Part shown: positions 50,655 through 59,203 of the stretch, in pieces | How positions within the stretch are numbered: position 1 is the first letter of the stretch | Layout of the letters: every line of letters starts with the position of its first letter | Assembly (NCBI RefSeq): GCF_035918235.1 | Contig: NZ_CP109485.1 | Coordinates: 1,426,001-1,490,000, forward strand | Origin: Streptomyces sp. NBC_01445 | Lineage (GTDB): Bacteria > Actinomycetota > Actinomycetes > Streptomycetales > Streptomycetaceae | Direction of reading: 5' to 3' | Length of the DNA stretch: 64,000 bases | The notes under the pieces: model-generated | What the model saw: the letters and a program-made list of their open reading frames with translations, nothing else | Database searches by the model: none | Told to the model about the DNA's origin: nothing | Made by a program: the position numbers and the translations under genes

Positions 50655-52141
50655 GCGGCAGTACCTTCGTCGGCATGCCTGCATTCCCGAAGGCCGCCCA
50701 TGAGGCCGTCGGCAACACCACCCTGCGCGCGAACCTCCGGCACGCCACACACACCATCCGCGACAAGCGTGCCAAGGCCGTCGCGGAGCTCGACGACTGG
50801 GCGCTCCTGCGCGAGGCCGGCAAGCAGATCAAGGACCACACGCTCCGCCATCTCGACACCTACCTCGTGCAGTTGGAGGAGGCGGTCACCGCGGCGGGCG
50901 GCGTCGTCCACTGGGCCGCCGACGCCGACGAGGCCAACCGGATCGTGACGCGCCTGGTCAAGGAGACCGGCGAGTCCGAAGTGGTCAAGGTCAAGTCGAT
51001 GGCCACCCAGGAGATCGGACTGAACGAGGCGCTGGAGGCCGAGGGCATCCACGCCTACGAGACCGACCTCGCCGAACTGATCGTGCAGCTCGGCCACGAC
51101 CGCCCCTCCCACATCCTCGTCCCCGCGATCCACCGCAACCGCGGCGAGATCCGCGACATCTTCGCCAAGGAGATGGGCGCGTGGGGCCGCCCCGCCCCCG
51201 AAGGCCTCACCGACACACCCGCCGAGCTGGCCGAGGCCGCGCGCCTCCACCTTCGCGAGAAGTTCCTGCGCGCCAAGGTCGGCATCTCCGGCGCCAACTT
51301 CATGGTCGCCGAGACCGGCACCCTCGTCGTCGTCGAGTCCGAGGGCAACGGCCGCATGTGCCTCACCCTCCCCGAGACCCTGATCTCCGTCGTCGGCATC
51401 GAGAAGATCGTCCCCACCTGGCGCGACCTCGAAGTCTTCCTCCAGACGCTCCCCCGCTCCTCGACAGCCGAGCGCATGAACCCGTACACGTCGATGTGGA
51501 CCGGCACCAGCGACGCCGAGACCGCGGACGGCCCGCGCGCCTTCCACCTCGTCCTCCTCGACAACGGCCGCACCGACACCCTCGCCGACGAGGTAGGCCG
51601 CCAGGCCCTGCGCTGCATCCGCTGCTCGGCCTGCCTGAACGTGTGCCCGGTGTACGAGAGGGCCGGCGGGCACGCATACGGCTCCGTCTACCCCGGCCCC
51701 ATCGGCGCGATCCTCAGCCCTCAACTGAGGGGCACGGCCAGCGAGATCGACGCCTCGCTCCCCTACGCCTCCAGCCTGTGCGGCGCCTGCTACGAGGTGT
51801 GCCCGGTCGCCATCGACATCCCCGAGGTCCTCGTCCATCTGCGCGAGCGGATCGTGCAGGGCGGGCCGGCCACCCGGCACGGCAACAGGGTGGTCCTGAA
51901 GCCGGCGAAGGGGCATGCGGCTGAGCGGGCGGCGATGCGCGCGGCCGGCTGGGCGTTCACCCACCCCGGGGCGCTGCGCGCCGGCCAGCGCGTGGCCTCG
52001 CGCACGCGCCGCTTCCATCCTCGTACGCTCCCCGGTCCCGGCCGGGCCTGGAGCGCGACGCGGGATCTGCCGCTGGTGCCGGCGGAGCCGTTCAGGGACT
52101 GGTGGCAGCGCACGCACGGCGACAAGGAGAGCGGCAAGTGA
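50651..52141 (+). CDS. lutB: L-lactate utilisation protein B (Fe-S)
   Basis: 496 aa from ATG 50651 (ATGA overlap). N-terminal LUD domain (about 60-290) with VKVKSMATQEIGLNEALE and ETGTLVVVESEGNGRM. Two 4Fe-4S clusters follow: CIRCSACLNVCP near residue 322 and CGACYEVCP near 376. The C-terminal 70 residues are basic. Electron-transfer subunit of LutABC in the cytoplasm or membrane periphery. Confidence 0.93.
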   Translation: MSGSTFVGMPAFPKAAHEAVGNTTLRANLRHATHTIRDKRAKAVAELDDWALLREAGKQIKDHTLRHLDTYLVQLEEAVTAAGGVVHWAADADEANRIVTRLVKETGESEVVKVKSMATQEIGLNEALEAEGIHAYETDLAELIVQLGHDRPSHILVPAIHRNRGEIRDIFAKEMGAWGRPAPEGLTDTPAELAEAARLHLREKFLRAKVGISGANFMVAETGTLVVVESEGNGRMCLTLPETLISVVGIEKIVPTWRDLEVFLQTLPRSSTAERMNPYTSMWTGTSDAETADGPRAFHLVLLDNGRTDTLADEVGRQALRCIRCSACLNVCPVYERAGGHAYGSVYPGPIGAILSPQLRGTASEIDASLPYASSLCGACYEVCPVAIDIPEVLVHLRERIVQGGPATRHGNRVVLKPAKGHAAERAAMRAAGWAFTHPGALRAGQRVASRTRRFHPRTLPGPGRAWSATRDLPLVPAEPFRDWWQRTHGDKESGK

Positions 52142-52791
52142 GCAGCAGGGACATCATCCTGGGCCGGGTGCGGCGCGCGCTGGGCGAGGCGCCCCGGGGC
52201 GATGCGCCGGAGTCGTACGAGACGGCCGTGGACCGGGAGTACCGGCGCGAGCACGGCGCCCGGACCACCGAGGAGACCGTCGACCTGCTCGCGGAGAACC
52301 TGGCGGACTACCGGGCGATCGTGCACCGCACGGACCCGGAGGAGCTGCCCCATCTGATCATGCGGCTGCTCAACGAGCGGTGGCCGGACACCGTGCTGGT
52401 ACCGCCGGGGCTGCCGCCCGAGTGGATGTCGGCCGCCGACCCGCCGCGTATCCACGACCGCGCGGTCAGCACCGCCGCGGAGCTGGACCGGTCCGGGGCC
52501 GTCGTCACCGGCTGCGCGGTCGCCATCGCCGAGACGGGGACGATCGTGCTCGACGGCTCGCCCGACCAGGGCCGCAGGCGCATCACGCTGATCCCCGATC
52601 ACCACATCTGCGTCGTCCGCGTCCCGGACCAGGTCGTCTCCTCCGTCCCGCAGGCCCTTGAACGGCTCGACCCCACGCGTCCCCTGACGTGGATCTCCGG
52701 TCCGTCCGCCACGAGCGACATCGAACTCGACCGGGTCGAGGGCGTGCACGGCCCACGCACCCTGGAGGTGGTGCTGGTGAGCGGGGGGTGA
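52138..52791 (+). CDS. lutC: L-lactate utilisation protein C (LUD domain)
   Basis: 217 aa from GTG 52138 (GTGA overlap). LUD domain with DTVLVPPGLPPEWM, VVTGCAVAIAETGTIVLDGSPDQGRRRITLIPDHHICVV and WISGPSATSDIELDRVEGVHGP, the usual conserved LutC blocks. Third subunit of the lactate oxidation complex. Ends 22 bp before the osmoprotectant ATPase gene, a short gap, but that gene is functionally unrelated. Confidence 0.92.
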   Translation: MSSRDIILGRVRRALGEAPRGDAPESYETAVDREYRREHGARTTEETVDLLAENLADYRAIVHRTDPEELPHLIMRLLNERWPDTVLVPPGLPPEWMSAADPPRIHDRAVSTAAELDRSGAVVTGCAVAIAETGTIVLDGSPDQGRRRITLIPDHHICVVRVPDQVVSSVPQALERLDPTRPLTWISGPSATSDIELDRVEGVHGPRTLEVVLVSGG

Positions 52792-52813
52792 CGGACGCGG
52801 CTAGCGTGAGGGA

Positions 52814-53977
52814 ATGATCCGGTTCGACCAAGTCACCAAGCGGTACGCGGACGGCACCATGGCCGTGGACGACCTGACCTTCGAGGTCGGCGAGGGCGAA
52901 CTGGTCACCCTGGTCGGCCCGTCGGGCTGCGGGAAGACCACCACGATGATGATGGTCAACCGGCTCATCGAACCCACGTCCGGCCGGATCTTCGTCGACG
53001 GTGAGGACATCTCCGAGGTCGACCCGGTCAAGCTGCGCCGCCGCATCGGATACGTCATCCAGCAGGTCGGCCTCTTCCCGCACCGCACGATCCTCGACAA
53101 CACGGCGACCGTGCCCGCGCTGATCGGCTGGAAGAAGTCCAGGGCGCGTGCCCGGGCCGCCGAGCTGCTCGACCTGGTCGGACTCGACCCGAAGCTGTAC
53201 GGGTCCCGCTACCCGGAACAGTTGTCGGGCGGCCAGCGCCAGCGCGTCGGCGTGGCCCGCGCGCTCGCCGCCGACCCGCCGGTGCTCCTGATGGACGAGC
53301 CGTTCGGCGCGGTCGACCCGGTGGTCCGCGAGCAGTTGCAGGACGAGTTCCTGCGGATGCAGGCCGCCGTGCGCAAGACGGTTCTCCTGGTCACGCACGA
53401 CATCGAGGAGGCCGTCAGGCTCGGCGACCGGATCGCCGTGTACGGGCAGGGCCGTATCGAGCAGTTCGACACGCCGGGTGCGGTGCTCGGCACGCCCGCG
53501 ACCCCGTACGTCGCCGAGTTCGTCGGCGCCGACCGTGGTCTGAAGAGGCTCTCCGTGACGGAGATCGAGCCGGACGACCTGGACCAGCCCGCGGTGGCCC
53601 GCGCGGGCGAGCCCGCCCGGGACGCCGCTGCCCGGCTGCGTGACGAGGACGCGCGCTGGGCCGTCGTCCTCGACGCGGACGGCGATCTGCACGGCTGGGT
53701 GGGCATCGACGAGGTGTCGCTCGCGGGCGAGGACGGGCTGGTCGGCGACCTGGCCCACCGCATGAACGCCTGGGTCCCTGTCGGCGCCCCGCTCAAGCAG
53801 GCGTTCGGGGTGATGCTCCAGCACGACGCGGGGTGGGTCGCCGTCCTCGACGGCGCCCGCTTCCTCGGCGTGCTGACGCCGGCGAAACTCCATGAGGCGC
53901 TGCGCCGCTCGGTGGACGCGGACGCCCGGGGTGTGGCGCGGGACGAGGTGAGTTTCGACTCGGTCGCCGACGCGTGA
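52814..53977 (+). CDS. opuCA: Osmoprotectant (betaine/choline) ABC importer ATPase with CBS domains
   Basis: 387 aa from ATG 52814. Walker A GPSGCGKTT at residues 35-43, Q-loop, signature LSGGQRQRVGVARAL, Walker B VLLMDEPFGAVDP, H-loop VTHDIEEAV. The C-terminal 140 residues form a CBS pair (ARWAVVLDADGDLHGWVGIDEV and GWVAVLDGARFLGVLTPAKL), which in OpuA-type importers senses ionic strength. Its permeases and receptor are encoded on the opposite strand (54001-56353), convergent with it; this splits what is usually a single operon. Confidence 0.9.
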   Translation: MIRFDQVTKRYADGTMAVDDLTFEVGEGELVTLVGPSGCGKTTTMMMVNRLIEPTSGRIFVDGEDISEVDPVKLRRRIGYVIQQVGLFPHRTILDNTATVPALIGWKKSRARARAAELLDLVGLDPKLYGSRYPEQLSGGQRQRVGVARALAADPPVLLMDEPFGAVDPVVREQLQDEFLRMQAAVRKTVLLVTHDIEEAVRLGDRIAVYGQGRIEQFDTPGAVLGTPATPYVAEFVGADRGLKRLSVTEIEPDDLDQPAVARAGEPARDAAARLRDEDARWAVVLDADGDLHGWVGIDEVSLAGEDGLVGDLAHRMNAWVPVGAPLKQAFGVMLQHDAGWVAVLDGARFLGVLTPAKLHEALRRSVDADARGVARDEVSFDSVADA

Positions 53978-54000
53978 CGGGCCCGCCCTCTCGTAGAAGT

Positions 54001-54969
54001 TCAGCCCTTGAGCAGCCCCTTCGACTCCAGGTACGAGCGCGCCACGTCCTCCGGAAGCCTGCGCCAGCTGTCCACCTGCTCGTTCATGGACGCCAGGTCC
54101 TGGGTGGTCAGTACGGAGTTCAGTGCGCCGAGGACCTTGGCGACGCGCTCGCTGCCCGCCCGCGACCGGTTGACGACCGGCACGATGTAGTCGGCGTTCT
54201 GCAGATGCTTGTCGTCGGCGAGCAGCACGAGGCCGAAGTCGGACAGGGTCGCGTCGGTCGTCGTGGTGAGCACCATCTGGTCCTTGCCGTCCTGGACCGC
54301 CTTCTTCGACTGGGTGGTGCCGACGCCCTTGGGGTCGACGCCGGTGACGTCGATGCCGTACGTCTCCTTCAGGCCCGGCTCGCAGTAAGGCCGTTGGACG
54401 CACTCGTCGCCCGCCGCGAGCCGCACCTTCAGGCCGGACGCGCCGAGGTCGCTGAGCGTCTTGAGTCGGTGCTGCCTCGCGAAGGCGGTGGTCACCGCGA
54501 AGGCGTTCTGGTCGACTGCCTTGCCCGGGTCGAGGACGGTGAGCCCGCGCGGGGCGGCGAGGCCGCGCAGCGCCTTCATGGTGGCGTCGAGGTCGGGCGA
54601 TCCGACGGGCGGGGCCTTGGCGCCGTTCGTCTTGGCGTTGAGCCAGTCGGCGAAGGTCGCCGCGTACTCGGGCACGACGTCGATCTGCCCGGATTCCAGG
54701 GCGGGTTCGTACAGTTCGCGGTTGGCGACGGACAGGATCTCGGTGCTGTATCCCGCCTGCTTCAGGAGCAGGGCGTACATCTGGGCGAGCACGTCGCTCT
54801 CGGTGAAGCCGGCCGTGCCGATGGTGAGGTGCTTACTGTCTCCGGGCGGGGCGGTGACCGCGCCCTGGTTCTCCAGGGAAGGTCCGCCGGAGCATGCGCC
54901 GACCAGAAACAGCGGGAGGAGCGGGAGGAGTACGGCTGTTGCTGTGGCCCGTCGCCGTAAGGCCCTCAT
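54001..54969 (-). CDS. opuCC: Osmoprotectant ABC importer, substrate-binding lipoprotein
   Basis: 322 aa from ATG 54969. Lipoprotein signal with lipobox LVGAC. OpuAC/ProX-like fold: HLTIGTAGFTESDVLAQMYALLLKQAGYS, DVVPEYAATFADWLN and LADDKHLQNADYIVPVVNR are typical glycine-betaine/choline receptor blocks. It ends three-gene operon with two permeases; ATG and TGA overlap by one base. Codon 4 is TTA (54960-54958), a rare bldA-type codon in the signal peptide. Confidence 0.88.
   Translation of the reverse strand: MRALRRRATATAVLLPLLPLFLVGACSGGPSLENQGAVTAPPGDSKHLTIGTAGFTESDVLAQMYALLLKQAGYSTEILSVANRELYEPALESGQIDVVPEYAATFADWLNAKTNGAKAPPVGSPDLDATMKALRGLAAPRGLTVLDPGKAVDQNAFAVTTAFARQHRLKTLSDLGASGLKVRLAAGDECVQRPYCEPGLKETYGIDVTGVDPKGVGTTQSKKAVQDGKDQMVLTTTTDATLSDFGLVLLADDKHLQNADYIVPVVNRSRAGSERVAKVLGALNSVLTTQDLASMNEQVDSWRRLPEDVARSYLESKGLLKG
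54958..54960 (-). other. In-frame TTA (bldA-type) codon in opuCC
   Basis: Codon 4 of the receptor gene (ATG AGG GCC TTA). Position near the start is the usual place for TTA codons that make expression depend on the bldA tRNA. Confidence 0.85.
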
Positions 54970-55640
54970 CAGGACCTCCCCCGGGCGAGGGCGGGCGCGA
55001 ACCGTTCGGCGAGCTCGAAGACCCCCTCGACGAGCAGCGCGAAGACGGCGACGAGGACGGCGCCCGCGACGACCTGCGGGGTGCTCGCCAGGTTGAACCC
55101 GGCGGTGATGATGCGCCCGAGGCCGCCGCCGCCCGCGAGGGCCGCGATCGTCGCGGTGGCTACGAGCTGCACGGCGGCGATCCGCACCCCGTTCATGATC
55201 ATCGGCAGGGCGAGGGGCGCCTCCACCTGGAACAGCATCTGCCGCCCGGTCATCCCCATGCCGCGGGCGGCCTGGACGATGTCACGGTCGACGCCGCGCA
55301 TCCCGACGTAGGCGTTGGTGAGCAGCGGCGGCACCGCGAAAAGCACCAGGGCGACGACAGTGGGTCCCTCGCCGTACTTGCCGAGCGGGGTCAGCAGGAG
55401 CAGGACGAGGACCGCGAAGGTGGGGACGGCCCGGCCTACGTTGGAGATGTTCACGGCGAGCGCGCCGCCCTTGCCGAGGTGGCCGAGGACGAGCGCGACG
55501 GGCAGGGCGATCAGGCAGCTGATGACCAGGCAGACGAAGGTCAGGACGACGTGCTGGGCGAGCCGGTGCCAGATGCCGTCGCCGCCGGACCAGTGCGAGG
55601 CGTCGGCGAGCCAGCCCCAGGCGTCGGTGAGGGTCTTCAC
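54969..55640 (-). CDS. opuCD: Osmoprotectant ABC importer permease
   Basis: About 223 aa from GTG 55640, overlapping the upstream stop (GTGA). ProW-like permease with five to six TMs: VVLTFVCLVISCLIALPVALVLGH, NISNVGRAVPTFAVLVLL, coupling loop DRDIVQAARGMGMTGRQMLFQVEAPLALPMIMNGVRIAA. The loop RAVPTFA and GGGGLGRIITAGFN are family marks. Confidence 0.9.
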   Translation of the reverse strand: MKTLTDAWGWLADASHWSGGDGIWHRLAQHVVLTFVCLVISCLIALPVALVLGHLGKGGALAVNISNVGRAVPTFAVLVLLLLTPLGKYGEGPTVVALVLFAVPPLLTNAYVGMRGVDRDIVQAARGMGMTGRQMLFQVEAPLALPMIMNGVRIAAVQLVATATIAALAGGGGLGRIITAGFNLASTPQVVAGAVLVAVFALLVEGVFELAERFAPALARGRS

Positions 55641-56353
55641 GCGTGGCTCGCTCTCGTCCAGGGAGTGAGGATCCGCTGCACCCCGAGCAGCAGCAGGTCG
55701 GCGGCGACCGCGATGACGACGCACAGCACGGACGCGGTGAGGACCTGGGCCTTGAAGAACGTGTTCATGCCCGCGTAGATGAGATTGCCGAGGCCGCCGT
55801 AGCCGACGATGGCGCCCACCGTGACGAGGGAGACGGCGGAGACCATGGCGATGCGCAGGCCCGCCATCGCGGCCGGCAGGGCGAGGGGCAGCTCCACGGT
55901 GAGCAGCAGCCTGACCGGCCCGTATCCCATACCGCGCGCGGCCTGCCGGGTGTCTTCGGGCACCGCGCGCAGGCCCGCGAGGATGTTCCGCACGAGGAGG
56001 GTGAGCGAGTACAGCACGAGCCCCGCGACGACGAGGGACGCGGACAGGCCGTACGCGGGCAGCAGCAGCGAGAACATCGCGAGCGACGGGATCGTGTAGA
56101 GGATCGTTGTCAGCCCGAGGACGGGGCCTGCCGCGAGGGACCAGCGGCGCGCGAGAACGGCGAGCGGCACGGCGATCACCAGCGCGATCAGGACGGCGAG
56201 CGCGGTGAGCTGGAGGTGCTGGACGACCGCGTCGAGCAGGATGTGGCGGCGGGTGCTCAGGTACTCGCCGCAGATCCAGTCGTTGTTCGCCAGACAGTCG
56301 TCGGACGGCGCGCTGCCGGGGCTCGGGGTGAGGGGTCCGCTCCATGGAGGCAC
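55637..56353 (-). CDS. opuCB: Osmoprotectant ABC importer permease
   Basis: 238 aa from GTG 56353 (weak ribosome site, but no better in-frame start). Same family as the next gene: HLQLTALAVLIALVIAVPLAVLA, TIPSLAMFSLLLP, coupling loop PEDTRQAARGMGYGPVRLLLTVELPLALPAAMAGLRIAM, and GYGGLGNLIYAGMN. An external N-terminal NNDWICGEYLSTRR stretch is typical of OpuCB. First gene of the split operon. Confidence 0.88.
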   Translation of the reverse strand: MPPWSGPLTPSPGSAPSDDCLANNDWICGEYLSTRRHILLDAVVQHLQLTALAVLIALVIAVPLAVLARRWSLAAGPVLGLTTILYTIPSLAMFSLLLPAYGLSASLVVAGLVLYSLTLLVRNILAGLRAVPEDTRQAARGMGYGPVRLLLTVELPLALPAAMAGLRIAMVSAVSLVTVGAIVGYGGLGNLIYAGMNTFFKAQVLTASVLCVVIAVAADLLLLGVQRILTPWTRASHA

Positions 56354-56468
56354 TCGTCCATTCCAGTGGCAGCCGCGGACGGCGGCGCGCTGGATGACCC
56401 GTACGGCGTACGGCCGCGGGTGCCGGAGCCGGCTCGGTCGGGCGTCCTCGCGACGCAGTGCGCCCCGG

Positions 56469-57173
56469 TCAGGTGCCCTTGAAGCCGATCGACGCGTGGG
56501 TACCGTCGCAGAACGGCTTGTTGCGCGAGGCGCCGCAGCGGCACAGCGTCACGCGGTTGCGGACCTCGTACGGCGCGCCGTCGGCGGCGGTCACCGAAAT
56601 GCCGCCGCGCACCCAGATCCCTCCGCTGACGCCTTCCTGCGGGTCCTCGATGATGCCGATGGACGGCGGGAGTTCCGGCTCGACGGGGCGCCGCTCGGCG
56701 AGGTTCCAGGCGACGAGGCGCCCTGAGGGGCAGTCGCCCGTCTCGCGTTCCACCACGTCGGCGGTGCCCTTCTCCTCGACGAGGTTCCACACCTGCCCGT
56801 CGGCGTCGCAGAACCGCGCGAAGGCGCACAGGGGCTGGGCGTCGGTGAGGGTGAGCTCGGGTCCGTCCTGCTCGTCGGCCTGCTCCAGATAGGGCAGCCG
56901 GCTCGCGGTCTCGGTGCCGTCGAACCCGGCCCGCACATGGCTGCGGTCGCAGAACGGCTTGTTCGCGGACTGCCCGCAGCGGCACAGCTCGTACGTCTCC
57001 TCGGTGTCGTACGTGCGCTGCTGCCACCACTCGACGGACTGGCCCCGCGCGTCGGTGACGATGACGAGCTGGATGAGAGGGACACCGCCGGTGACGAGGT
57101 ACGGCCCGTTCTCCGAGACGCGTACGCCCTGCGCCGAGGCGGAGTGCGGGGCGGGGTCCTGCGCGTCCGGCAT
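56469..57173 (-). CDS. Double CDGSH-type iron-sulfur protein
   Basis: 234 aa from ATG 57173 behind GGAAGGG. Two CDGSH 2Fe-2S motifs: CRCGQSANKPFCDRSH at residues 64-79 and CRCGASRNKPFCDGTH at 211-226. Each has three Cys and one His ligand. Between them is an insert with two further Cys groups (CAFARFC and DCPSG), which could hold a further cluster as in Fer4_19-type CDGSH proteins. Small cytoplasmic redox or Fe-S protein; partner unknown. Confidence 0.88.
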   Translation of the reverse strand: MPDAQDPAPHSASAQGVRVSENGPYLVTGGVPLIQLVIVTDARGQSVEWWQQRTYDTEETYELCRCGQSANKPFCDRSHVRAGFDGTETASRLPYLEQADEQDGPELTLTDAQPLCAFARFCDADGQVWNLVEEKGTADVVERETGDCPSGRLVAWNLAERRPVEPELPPSIGIIEDPQEGVSGGIWVRGGISVTAADGAPYEVRNRVTLCRCGASRNKPFCDGTHASIGFKGT

Positions 57174-57365
57174 GTGGGCCCTTCCTGATGCTGCGTGCGG
57201 CGGCCCCTGCTCCAGCCTTGCGGAGGGGGTCGCGGGGCGCCACAGGAGAGGGTCCGTGCCGAGGGCCCGCGCTGCCCGAGGTCCGGGAGCGGCCCACCTC
57301 CCCCACACCCGCGAAACCGCTTCCCGACGCCGGACCTCCACGACCCGGCGCCGGGCGCGGGTCGC

Positions 57366-58349
57366 TCAGCGTCCGGCCTGGAGCGGGTAGTGGTCCGACA
57401 GGTTGTCGTACGTGTAGCTCGTGCCCCAACTGCTCACGGTCCAGGGCGCGGTGGTCTCCTTGACCACGTTGTTGACCCACCCCGTCGGCCGCGCATGACC
57501 CTGGACGTGCAGGACGTAGTCCAGGTCCTCCTTGGGTTCGCCCGGGTAGCGGTAGCTCGCGATCGAGTTCGCCTCGGTGTCGAACGAGTACGGGTGCCCG
57601 GTCCGCGAGTCGGCCCCGACCAAGCCGCCGTCGGCGAGCATGGAGGCGTACTCCGTGCCGTGCGAGTCGACGTTCAGGTCGCCCGCCACCATGACCTGCT
57701 CGCCGGCCGGGATGTGCTTGGCGTCCAGGAAGGACTTGATGGCCTTGAACTGGAGGCTGCGGTCCTTGACCGCCTCACCGGCCCCGCACCCGGAGTCCGT
57801 GGACTGGGTGTGCGTCCCGACCACGTGCACCTTCGAGCCGTTCACGTCGAGGACGGCGTAGACGAAGCCCTTGTTGGACCACCAGTCGGAGCCGCACGCG
57901 TCCTTGTAGACGTACTGCTCCTTGTGCACGATCGGCCACTTGCTGAGCAGCGTCACGCCGCCGTCCTCGGGCGTCGTCGACGAGTACGAGCCGCCGGTGG
58001 CGTCCCACCCGTCCTTGGACCGCCCGACGACGGGGGTCTGGTACGGGTACTGCGCCGCCGCGTTGCTCTTCAGCGCGTCGGACGTCGTGTTGTCGAACGC
58101 CTCCTGGAGCACGACAACGTCGTTGCCCTGGAAGAACGGCGCGGCCGGGATGGCCGCCGCGCGGTGCGCCTGACCCCAGTTGGGGTAGAGGTTCGTGCTC
58201 ATCAGAAACGTGTTGTACGTCAGGACCTTGAGCCTCGGCGTATCGGCCGATGTCGCCGCCGACGCCTGCGGGGCGGTCAGGACCGCGGAGGCGGCGGCGA
58301 GGGTGACGGCGAGGGCGGAACCGGTCGTGCGGCGGGCAACGCGGGACAC
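57366..58349 (-). CDS. Secreted sphingomyelinase-like phosphodiesterase (EEP family)
   Basis: 327 aa from GTG 58349 with GGGAGG 4 nt upstream. Sec signal RTTGSALAVTLAAASAVLTAPQASA. Endonuclease/exonuclease/phosphatase fold: LKVLTYNTFLMS (metal Asn), VVVLQEAFDN (Glu), HVVGTHTQS (His), MVAGDLNVDSHGTEY (Asp/Asn pair), DYVLHV, and final SDHYPL with the catalytic His. Order and length match bacterial neutral sphingomyelinase C, a metal-dependent secreted lipase-like phosphodiesterase. Confidence 0.88.
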   Translation of the reverse strand: MSRVARRTTGSALAVTLAAASAVLTAPQASAATSADTPRLKVLTYNTFLMSTNLYPNWGQAHRAAAIPAAPFFQGNDVVVLQEAFDNTTSDALKSNAAAQYPYQTPVVGRSKDGWDATGGSYSSTTPEDGGVTLLSKWPIVHKEQYVYKDACGSDWWSNKGFVYAVLDVNGSKVHVVGTHTQSTDSGCGAGEAVKDRSLQFKAIKSFLDAKHIPAGEQVMVAGDLNVDSHGTEYASMLADGGLVGADSRTGHPYSFDTEANSIASYRYPGEPKEDLDYVLHVQGHARPTGWVNNVVKETTAPWTVSSWGTSYTYDNLSDHYPLQAGR

Positions 58350-58472
58350 GTGGCCTCCCGTTTCTTGTGGGGGAGTTGTGAGGGACGTGAGCACGCCACA
58401 TCAAAGCAGCCACAGTTACTTCCGGGTAACCACCCGGTGGCCACTTTCTGCCAATCCCCTTACCTGCGTGCG

Positions 58473-59015
58473 CTAGCCCACGCGCCGCAGCCGTGCCGAC
58501 AGGTGGTGCTGGAGCGGCATCCCGACGGCCTCGAGGTCGTGGGTGAACGTGAGCGTGCCGTCGTCGGCCAGCGCGTAGCGGCGGCGCGTGGCCTTGACCT
58601 CCTTGGCGGTGGGCGTGAGCGCCACCTGGTCGGTGGAGAGGTCGACCGTGTTGCCGTCCGCGGCGCCGACGGAGATCTCCGCGATGCCGGTCGGCTGCGT
58701 GATCAGTGACTCCACCCGGCCCTCGGGCTGGAGCCGCCACCAGCCGATCTCCCGCGCCGACGGCCGCAGCGGCGCACCGTCGGCGTCGAGCAGCCAGGCC
58801 CGGGCCTCGAAGCGGAGGAACGGCCGGCCGTCGTGGCTGAAGGTGATCTCCTGCGCGTAGGTGAACTCCCCCTCGAGCGTGGGATACCCGCCCTGTCCGC
58901 GTCCGCGCCAGATGCCCAGAAGGCCCAGCACGGGCGCCAGCAGCGGGTGCGGGGCGGGAGCCTCGTCCGGGCTGGTGCTGTCGGGGTACGGGTGGGCCGG
59001 TGCGGGGTCGTACAC
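58473..59015 (-). CDS. Nitrobindin-like FABP-family heme-binding protein
   Basis: 180 aa from GTG 59015 with AAGGAG 8 nt upstream. Nitrobindin/THAP4-C marks: [15 protein letters not shown] (GxWxGxG), [24 protein letters not shown], and terminal [22 protein letters not shown] with the probable heme His. Ten-stranded barrel expected to bind ferric heme and act in nitric oxide or peroxynitrite chemistry. Divergent from the AraC regulator that follows. Confidence 0.83.
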   Translation of the reverse strand: MYDPAPAHPYPDSTSPDEAPAPHPLLAPVLGLLGIWRGRGQGGYPTLEGEFTYAQEITFSHDGRPFLRFEARAWLLDADGAPLRPSAREIGWWRLQPEGRVESLITQPTGIAEISVGAADGNTVDLSTDQVALTPTAKEVKATRRRYALADDGTLTFTHDLEAVGMPLQHHLSARLRRVG

Positions 59016-59203
59016 GGTGCGCGCTCCTTGAGGTCGGTGCCTGTGCCTCGTGAAGCCTAGGCCTTCTCGTTCGGACCAGGCTGGGCTCGCGGGGCCCGGC
59101 ACGCACATCTGCCTCTCCCCGGGTGGCACCCTGATCCGTCCATCGGACGTTTATCGTCGACGTGTTTGATCTTCTGACGGGCACGGAACGGGGAGAAGAA
59201 CAC

